NCBI GenBank assembly: GCA_020747015.1
Contig: JAGTJM010000020.1
Location: 124,001 to 188,000 of the forward strand
Source: Pyrenochaeta sp. MPI-SDFR-AT-0127
Lineage: Eukaryota; Ascomycota; Dothideomycetes; Pleosporales; Cucurbitariaceae
DNA: 64,000 nt
Direction of reading: 5' to 3'
Made by a program: the position numbers and the translations under genes. The notes beneath the pieces were generated by a model. The model saw only the letters and a list, made by a program, of their open reading frames with translations. It had not been told where the DNA came from and did not search any database. This document shows positions 55,901 to 64,000 of this stretch, piece by piece (position 1 is the stretch's first letter; each line of letters starts with the position of its first letter).

Positions 55901-57885
55901 AGAAAGATCTTAGCCTACCTAGACTATCGTAGGATACTTAACTGAGCGTATAGAAACGAGAATAAAATATTTAAGTCTATAGAAGTTACCTACCTAATTA
56001 TAATAAGGATTACTAATTTAACGTATAATATAGTCTATAAGCGAGTTAGCAACCTAAGTAAATAGTAGCTTTTCTCTAGCGCCCTACCTACTTAATTAAA
56101 TAACTTAATACTATAATATAAATATATATAGAGAGAAGTATTAAATTACTCTTTAAACTTATTACTATTATACAGGAGTAGGAGGATTATAGCTAACTAC
56201 TCCCTTTAGGTAGATACTAGCGCAGCTAGAATAATAAGAAGTAGTTATAGATAAGAGATAATAAGACTATTAAGTTTAGATTTTATTACCTAGAGTATTA
56301 TATTTAATTCTAGATCTCCTAGAGATCTTCTATCTCTCTATATACTAAGCCTTATTAGCTTTACTTTAGTTAGTTAATCCTACCTAGTATATACCTCTCT
56401 TACTTTAAGCTTAGCCCTATTAAGCGCTTTAAAGACTAAAATAAAATAAAAGAAAGATATTAAAAAGCCTATTACTCTTATTATTTATAAATATATAAAA
56501 TCCTCCTACTAGCCTAAGCTTTACTCCTTACTTATCCTCCTACTCTTAGATATCTTATAACTCCTAAGTCCTTAACTTTAGTTACCTACCTTCCTCTAGT
56601 TACTATAATTATAACCTTATCCTCTTATTTTAATATTCTCCTTCTTAAGCTAGTACTAGCCCTTATTATAAATATCTTACTACTTATTCTATTAGTAGTA
56701 TTCTAATAAGAGGAGTAGGACTTAAGCTCTAAGAAGGAGATCTCAGTATTAAAGATAGTAAACTAAGAATAGTTAACTAAATTAAATATATACCTAATAC
56801 TCTACTTAATAGACTATAAGTATAAGAATAGAGTAATATATATTATAGCTATAGAGTCTTTAAGACTTTAGATAGTTAATTAAGCCTATTCTTTTATAGC
56901 CTTTTACTTTCTATAAGCTTACTAAGTAGCTACTTAAAAGCTATTTCTTTTAATACCTCTCTATTATACTAGTACTAGTCTACTATCTTATTTAGGTATT
57001 TATTTTATATTATAAAGTAGGACTTATCTAGAATCTAATCTATATAGAGGTAAGCTATAGATTCTACTACTATAATAGCCTTCTACTATAGCTTAACTTA
57101 TACTACTAAGTATTACCTATTATCTACTATTTATTATTTAATCCTCTTTACTATACCTTTAACTTAATAGAACTTTATTAGCTCTTATATAACTATTAGG
57201 TTATCCTATTATATTAGCCCTCCTATAGCTTAAGATATTATACTTAGGTAGTTTAGCTAACTTATACTAGGAAAAGGCTATTTAATTCTACTATACTTAT
57301 TTAGATATTTATAAGGTATATAAGGAGCTACTATTAGATTTTAGTATATATTTATAATTAACTAATAGCTCTCTATCTCTAGTATCTCTATAGTATCTAT
57401 ATTATTATTAATCTTTATATACTATAGTAAGATAGTATACTATATAATTATTATAGGCCTAGTTAAACTATAAAAAAGATATAGATCTAAGATTTAGGCG
57501 AATCCCTTCTTATATAGAAGACCCTTCTACTTTATATCTAGCTATTACTATTATAACTTAGAAGGGAAGTAAACCTTATTATTCTAGACTTCTATTAGTT
57601 TAGTTTAGTTACTTAAAGTTAGGGTCTATTCTCTCTATAACTAGTAATTATTTAATATATAATAGTATTAAAAGGTAGAGTATCCTTAGTAGAGTAGCTA
57701 TAATATAAAGTAGCTAGTATTACTAAGGAGCCTTTCTTAGTAAGCTTCTAATTAGAGTAAGTAGAGATAGATAAGTAGTTAAAGTAGTTCTAAGTATTAA
57801 ATACTACTATTTAATAATAACTTAAGGTTAATTATAATATACTATATAGGTATATTATTCTTATCTATATACTTTAGTAGTCCTA

Positions 57886-58472
57886 TGTAAAGTTTAGATA
57901 CTTAAGGTACTTAAACTATCTAAGCTTATTTTCTTTATTTAATTACGTAAGCTATATTAGAGCTTAGGTAATAATATTTAGTAGGTTTTACTCGCCTATA
58001 AATTCTGATTAGAATAGTATATAGTTTATTATTATAGCGTTAGTATTAAGCGAGTTATTAAGAAAAAGGTTAAGACCTCGGTTAAGGTTATCCTTAAGGA
58101 TAAGGTTATCCTTAGGTCTTAGACCTAGATACTATTAACCTTAAGAAGGCCTAAGGTTATAGTTAGGCTATAGTTAGCCTTAGAGGATAAAGTTAGCTTA
58201 AAGGAAATAGTTAGCCTATAGTTAGGCTAAAGATATCCGTAAGAAGGAGGAAGGATCTATCTATAAGTAGAGGTCTATCCTACCTACTTATCCTGTACCT
58301 AGCAACGAATCTATTATATCCTACCTACCTTTTATCTATCTAAGATATTATTCTGCTTATATAAGCAATCTTTATTTATCCTAAGAGCTAAGCCGCTGCT
58401 AGCCTATCTAGGTCACTAGGCTATTTTTATTATTAAAGAAAGTTACCTCCTCCTCTCCCTACTTTCTTTACA
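57886..58472 (+). repeat. LTR-like arm, plus orientation
   Basis: A 587-bp sequence starting TGTAAAGTTTAG and ending TTTCTTTACA, thus TG...CA like a long terminal repeat. It is the near-exact reverse complement of 60351-60937. Differences between the copies are largely C/T and G/A transitions, as expected from RIP. Confidence 0.85.
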
Positions 58473-58869
58473 TCCTATAGTTCCTATAGTATCTTAGAGA
58501 ATCCTATAGTACCTTATTCCTATAATATAAGATTCCTAGGACTATATAACTTTATAGGGTATATATTATTATTAGCCTATATTTAGGCCTTACCTAATAC
58601 CTATATCCCTTCTACCTTCCTACTTATAAGTGCCTATAGCCCTTATTATAGGTTTATAATACTATCTCTCCCTTTCTTATCTTTATATCCTTATAAGCTA
58701 ATAATAAGTTCTAAGAGTACCTAATATTATTATACTACTAGTAACTATATAAATACTATTAGTTAGCTTACTATAGTTTCTTATAATTATTATATAAAGA
58801 AGAATCTAGAGTATTATATATCTTTATTAAAGAAGGAGTATAGGAATTATTATTAAAATAGGGTTATAA

Positions 58870-59270
58870 AGTATAAGCTAGTTAATATACTAGTTCCTAA
58901 TTTTACTAAGCTAGATAGCGAGATTATATAACTAAAGAGTTAGGAGGTTAAGGCTAATAAGGTAGAAGAGACTATACTTAATACCTTTCTAGCTACTTAT
59001 ATAAAAAAGAATTATTTATAAAAATAAAAGAAATTACTATAATATTATAGGTAATAGTAGTTATCTAGTTTAATATAGTATATAGAGGATATTAAGGCCT
59101 TAGAGGCTATAGATATAATAAATTAAGAGGTCTTATTACTAGAGGATAGTTTAATACCTAGTACTTCTATATTAGACTAGAGTACTTTTATACCTAGTAT
59201 CTTAGAAGGCGATTTAGGTCCTCTAGAGGAGTCTAGAGTAGTTATTATAAGTATATCCTAATTAGTACTT
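58870..59270 (+). pseudogene. decayed coding frame inside the retroelement remnant
   Basis: One plus-strand frame keeps a protein-like, Glu/Lys/Leu-rich sequence (VPNFTKLDSEII, EVKANKVEETILNTFLATYI, STFIPSILEGDLGPLEE) broken only by TAA and TAG, the codons that RIP makes from CAA and CAG. It may be part of a gag or other element-borne protein; I cannot identify it. Confidence 0.45.
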
Positions 59271-59399
59271 CTTAGGTATATTCTTCTAGATTTATAGTAT
59301 TAGTCCTACTAACTTCCTTATTATTTATAGGAAACTTATTTTACTATAAGTTTTTATATAGACCTAGTTCCGTAGGCTAACGTTAGTAGTTATAGTCTA

Positions 59400-60350
59400 T
59401 TAGTATTTTATCGTAAATTCTTATCCTAGTAGGCTATACTCTCCTCTATCTTTAGTACTTCCTATTTATAGTATTCTATTAACTTCTTCCTATAGTTATT
59501 TAGGTTTTCTTAGGATTCCTATATATTTTCTAAATCTAGGTATCCTCTCTATTTTACTAAGAAGAATATTTCTAAGTTATTAACTTATCCTCTTACTACT
59601 TATTCTAAGATTCTTTCTACTTTAAACTTAGTTTCTTCTTTAGGTTTATAGTAGAATATTATTTATAGCGGCGTCTTAGGGTCTACTAGTTCTAATAGTT
59701 TTATATAGAATATAGGTTTAATTTTTATATCTCCTAGTAGATTAAGTATATAATTTACTAGTCCTCTTTATTTCTTAATTAAAAATAGTCTAACCTTAAC
59801 GTAATCTAATCCTTTATTTAGTTATTTTATTTAAAGGTTTTTTATAAGTAAATATACTTTATCCCCCTTTTTAGCTAAGGTACTATTTTTCTTTTTTTAT
59901 TAATATATTTAATTTATTAGTACTATATTTTTTTTATATTTTCCTTTATTTTCTAGTATATATCCTTTATTTCCTAGATATTCTTTAAAGCTACTTTAGC
60001 TTTAGTATTAGGAAAATTTCTTTTAAAGAGATTAGGGTATTTCCTATAGTATATATAAAATAGTATTACGCCTATTATCTCTAATTTCTTATTATTATAA
60101 GTAATTTATACTATAGGTAGTAGTAATACCTAATTATCTTATATATAGTTATAGTACGTCCTTAAGTACTATTTAAGTATCCTATTTATTTATTCTATTT
60201 ATCTATTAGTTTCTAGGTAGTAGGTAGTAGATAATTTTTTCTTAATCCCTAGCTATACTATAAATATTTCCTAGAAATTAGACGTAAATAACTTATCTCT
60301 ATTACTTATTATTAATTATAGTATTCTATAGTACCTAAATATCTAATCCT
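59400..60350 (-). pseudogene. RIP-decayed Ty3/Gypsy integrase and chromodomain
   Basis: Read on the minus strand from the LTR boundary downwards, the frame shows SNRDKLFTSNF, LGIKKKLSTTYYLETN, ILKxYLRTYYNYI and KYPNLFKRNFP, which line up with the integrase core of Ty3/Gypsy elements (SDRGxQFxSxFW, LGIxxxLSTAYHPQTDGQ). Further down follow KGDKVYLLIKN, a PIFYIKLLELVDP block (typical HPVFHVSLLEP) and a chromodomain-like KVERILE...GYLDLEN. Many Gln and Trp codons have become stops. The zinc-binding N-terminal part of integrase and all of gag, protease and reverse transcriptase are missing on this side: the frame begins right at the LTR-like arm. Confidence 0.8.
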
Positions 60351-60937
60351 TATAAAGAAAGTAGGGAGAGGAGGAGGTAACTTTCTTTAATAATAAAAAT
60401 AGCCTAGTGACCTAGATAGGCTAGCAGCGGCTTAGCTCTTAGGATAAATAAAGATTGCTTATATAAGCAGAATAATATCTTAGATAGATAAAAGGTAGGT
60501 AGGATATAATAGATTCGTTGCTAGGTACAGGATAAGTAGGTAGGATAGACCTCTACTTATAGATAGATTCTTCCTCCTTCTTACAGATATCTTTAGCCTA
60601 ACTATAGGCTAACTATTTCCTTTAGGCTAACTTTATCCTCTAAGGCTAACTATAGGCTAACGATAACCTTAGGTCTTCCTAAGGTTAATAATATCTAGGT
60701 CTAAGACCTAAGGATAACCTTATCCTTAAGGATAACCTTAACTAAGATCTTAACCTTTTCCTTAATAACTCGCTTAATACTAATACTATAATAATAAACT
60801 ATATACTATTCTAATTAGAATTTATAGGCGAGTAAATCCTACTAAAAATTATTACCTAAGCTCTAATATAGCTTACGTAATTAAATAAAGAAAATAAGCT
60901 TAGATAGTTTAAGTACCTTAAGTATCTAAACTTTACA
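60351..60937 (-). repeat. LTR-like arm, minus orientation
   Basis: This is the inverted partner of 57886-58472: 587 bp, TG end at 60937 and TA (from CA) at 60351. It is directly joined to integrase sequence on its inner side and to Copia reverse-transcriptase sequence on its outer side. Confidence 0.85.
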
Positions 60938-61960
60938 CTAATATAGATATTAGATTACTTATTCTATAGCTTTCTTATACTATTTACTTAGGTTTATTAG
61001 GAAATAGGATAGTTTTAATACTATATATATAATATCTAGGTATAGTATAATTACTATATATAGTACTAATCCTACCTATTCCTAATAATCCTTAACTTCC
61101 TTTTAGATACTTTATTTAGATTCTTAATTATCTTACTTATAGTAAGTAGAGTAGGTTAGAAGCTACCTTAATCTTCTAGGCTAAACTTCCTAGTAATCTT
61201 ATTAATATACGTATTATATACTAGAGTAATTATTCTTATTTAGTAATTCCTTATTACTTATATCCCTAGGAACTATTAAATAGGTTTTTAATTCTATACT
61301 TTATACTTTAATATTACTTTACTCTAAAGTTCCTTTACTTCTTATTCCTATTCCTTATAATATAATAGGAGAATATTATTAATATAGAATAAGATTAGGA
61401 TCTTTTAATCCTATATAAAGAATAGATATAGTTCTTGTAATATAATAAGTCCTTAAGCCTTTAGTATACTTAAGAACTCTTTATACTAGAGACTTAGTAA
61501 ATTCCTTAACTTATATAAGGCGCAGTTAAGTATAACTACCTTTCTATCTTCCTTAAATCCTTTAGAAAGCTTAGTAATTACTAGTATATTAGGTAAGACT
61601 TCTATATTTAGGAAGGCTCCTACTATATTATACTATATAATTTCTAGATTAAAGTAAGCTATAATTACTATTACTACTCTAAATAATCTAGTAGTAAGCG
61701 TTACTATATATATTAAGTCTAGCTTATTAATCTCTTAGAGATTACCTCTTATAATATTTAAGCTTTATACTTATCTAGGAACCTATTCTAATTAAACTTA
61801 TAGGTCTATACCTACTTAAGTAGAAGGATTACCTATAACCTTTAACTTTATAGATTACTTTCTTTATCTAAGTTCCTTTCTTAAGTAGTTAATTAAACTC
61901 TAATTATAAGGCTTACTTAAACTAGACCTTATATAGATACTATAGTAGCTACTTCTAGGT
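60938..61960 (-). pseudogene. RIP-decayed Ty1/Copia reverse transcriptase
   Basis: On the minus strand, reading from high to low coordinates, the order of Copia reverse-transcriptase blocks is kept: KKGT-stop then IKKVIYKVKG (61831-61885; typical NGTW..LPKGKKVIxxKWVFKVK), AYFNLEI and IVGAFLN (61605-61680), KGFKEDRKVVILNCALYKLR (~61510-61570), YINNI in place of the catalytic YVDDI (61371-61388), FLGI (~61262-61273) and finally a KLSYFLINLSK block with YKKAIE that stops at the LTR-like arm. Asp to Asn changes and Trp or Gln to stop changes are those produced by RIP. RNase H beyond this point is cut off. Upstream integrase and gag probably lie at 62-64 kb but could not be read with confidence. 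Confidence 0.82.
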
Positions 61961-64000
61961 ACTTAGTAGAGCTAGTAGCTTACTTTAGTATAAGTATACG
62001 CTAGTTAGGATTAATAGTACTTTTAGTACTTAATTAGTAAGCGTTACTACTATAACTATTATATTAAGAGGTTTATACGCGTACTCCTTATTATAGAAAG
62101 TAATTATTCCTAGTAAAAAGGTATTATAAAAGATATCCTATATACCTACTCTATCTTCTAGAGTAGACTCCTATTTATAAGCGGCTATTAATATATAAAT
62201 ACTATTCCTCTACCCTCTAGTTAATTATTATAATTAGGATCCTTCTTCTTCTATATATATAAAGGTATATATCTATAAACTATATTATCTAGTACTTTAT
62301 TCCTCTTAGATATCTACTTAATTATAGTTTACGCAGCTCTAATACTAAGATACTACTCTATATAGGCTCTAAAGTCGCTTCCTTAGTAAGGCTAGCTATT
62401 AATCTAGGAAAAGCTATACTTTAGCTTACTTCTTCTTTCTAAGTTAGAGTTTATAATAGATAGTATAGCCTACACTCTCTATATAAGAGTTTAGGCTTAT
62501 CCTCTAGTTCTATTAAGATAAGGATACTAGAGTAAGAGGCTAATTAGGATAAGTAGTTAGGCTTATCTAGTATTATAGAGGTAGTAGGCCTAGCTTATAT
62601 AGATTACTCTACCTATTAGGCAGCGTCTCCTAAGTAGTAATCTAATAGATCGCTAATACCTATAATATATAGCTTAGGCGTTAGTAATAGGGTTACTAAT
62701 ATATAATAATCCTTATCTTAACCTATATAAATTCCTAGATACTTACTAGCTACGCTTATATCTTATATAGTCTCTAGCTTAATATCTTAGTTACTAAGCT
62801 AGCTAGCTATAGTACTTATTACTTTAAGCTAATTACCCCTAAGATTACTCTTAGTAGTTAATTTAAGGGTTATATATTACTACTTATCTAGCTTACTATT
62901 ATAGAGTACTTCTATAATAGTAATTATATCTTCCTTAGCTATTCCTTCCTTACTATTATAGTATAGGAATAGATACTTATTAAAGGTTATATTATATATT
63001 ATTATAACTTAGTTAAGTACTAGGACCTATATTCTATAGATATTAGAGGCTCTATAACTAACTAAGTATCTAATATAGCCCCTAGGTATTACTTTAAATA
63101 CCCTTTTATCCTACCTAGCTATACGTTCCCTATTTAAAGGATACGCTTAATAGTTATAGGGTATAAACTCTACTCTAGTTAGGGCGTAGATTAGCTATTC
63201 TTAATTAAGTAATTACTAGCTTATACTAATAGAAGTATTATTAAAACTAACTATTAAGGACTTTATTTAGTAATTAGAAACTATACCTAGCTATTAGGCT
63301 TATATTATATAGCTACGCAGTAGTGTCTATAGTCTTAGACTATAGGTAATTAGGTAAGTTTACGCTAGTGCGTATCTTAATTAATTTTATAATAATCTCT
63401 TATCCTACTTATTCTACTAATCTATTTAGCTTATACGTATATAATAGTATTAATTTAATTACTATTCTATACTAATCTACCTATTCCTAGTACTATAATT
63501 ACCCTCTCTAAGGCTATATAGCTAAGTTACTATCCTAATAGATTTTAATAATACTTAAGCTATACTTATTCTTAATTCTTACTCTATAGTTATCTAGGGT
63601 ACGAAGGATCTCTAATTCTAACTTTAATAGTAGGTTATAGTTATTAATACGCCTAGAGAAATCTTCTTTAATTAGTAATACCTATTATTTACCTAAGTAT
63701 CTATATATAAAGTTAAAGAGATCCTATAATATATAGTAGAAAGGTCTTAGTAATCCTTTCTTAGGGCGCCTTAAGATTACTTAAGAAGTATATAGTTATA
63801 TAATACTTATAATTAATCCTCTTTATACTATTAATTCTTATATTCTAAGCGCTCTTTACTAGGGCTTATATTACCTTCTACCCTAAGTAACTAGCTCTCT
63901 TATACTAAAGATCCTCTAAACTAATCCTACTTTAAGGGATAGTAGATATTACTATAGCTTTTATAATTATTAGGATCTAAGAATAAGATTAGATATTATA

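Larger units (their letters stand above)
55900..64000. other. AT-rich RIP-affected block
   Basis: From about 55.9 kb the sequence becomes very rich in TA dinucleotides, almost lacks CG, and has frequent stops in all six frames. No intact gene is present. This is what the fungal RIP process leaves behind (CA to TA changes on both strands of repeated DNA). Parts of retrotransposons can still be read and are listed separately; 55900-57885 and 62000-64000 could not be assigned. Confidence 0.9.

Noticed and set aside
57883..60940. CTA on both sides of the inverted arms as a 3-bp target-site duplication of a DNA transposon
   Set aside because: CTA is very common in this AT-rich DNA, the five flanking bases differ (TCCTA and CTAAT), and the interior has Gypsy integrase rather than transposase.
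1..64000. CRISPR arrays, rRNA genes, bacterial-type operons
   Set aside because: No spaced direct repeats, no rRNA-like sequence and no operon structure; the window is a fungal nuclear region with spliced genes.

Overview
The window is nuclear DNA of a filamentous ascomycete (Pezizomycotina), most likely a dothideomycete of the Pleosporales type. The support is: many short GT-AG introns of about 45-80 bp, dense genes on both strands, a fungal gene set (KH/FUBP-like protein, Gyp5-like TBC protein, AA9 and AA11 LPMOs, Get2-like, Mrp49-like, Ypd1, Mhf1, Pga2), and a sharp change near 55.9 kb into very AT-rich DNA that looks mutated by repeat-induced point mutation (RIP). The class-level placement is inference.

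Layout. 0.3-6 kb: KH-domain RNA-binding protein (-) and TBC Rab-GAP (-). 7.4-8.1 kb: small membrane protein (+). 9.0-10.2 kb: AA9 LPMO with a CBM1 (+). 11.7-12.5 kb: four-helix MARVEL-like membrane protein (+). 12.9-14.2 kb: Mhf1 (-) and Pga2 (+) on a shared divergent promoter. 14.8-20.4 kb: an AA11-type LPMO fused to about 1,600 residues of acidic, Pro/Leu-repeat and Cys-containing sequence, the most unusual gene here. 21.0-22.7 kb: a broken Arg/Ser-rich gene. 23.6-31.5 kb: thioredoxin-like ER membrane protein (+), Mrp49-type mitoribosomal protein (+), Get2-like protein (-), lysine 2,3-aminomutase-like radical SAM enzyme (+). 32.0-37.7 kb: CYP52-like P450 (-), an unknown protein (-), phosphomannose isomerase (-). 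38.7-50.8 kb: GT34 mannosyltransferase (+), Gep3-like circularly permuted GTPase (-), mitochondrial aspartate aminotransferase with a 3-nt exon (+), Ypd1 (+), AKAP7-like 2H phosphoesterase (+), coiled-coil protein (-). 51-53 kb: gene relics, including a GST-like fragment. 53.4-55.4 kb: a six-exon P450 (-). 55.9-64 kb: AT-rich, stop-riddled retrotransposon graveyard in which Ty1/Copia reverse transcriptase and Ty3/Gypsy integrase plus chromodomain can still be read, with two 587-bp LTR-like arms in inverted orientation.

The genes do not form one pathway. Links worth noting are two oxidative polysaccharide-degrading enzymes within 6 kb (AA9, AA11), two mannose/cell-wall genes next to each other (phosphomannose isomerase, GT34), and several mitochondrial proteins (Mrp49, Gep3-like, aspartate aminotransferase, probably the aminomutase). 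The exon maps given below were derived by hand from GT/AG sites, reading frame and family conservation; all add up to whole codons.
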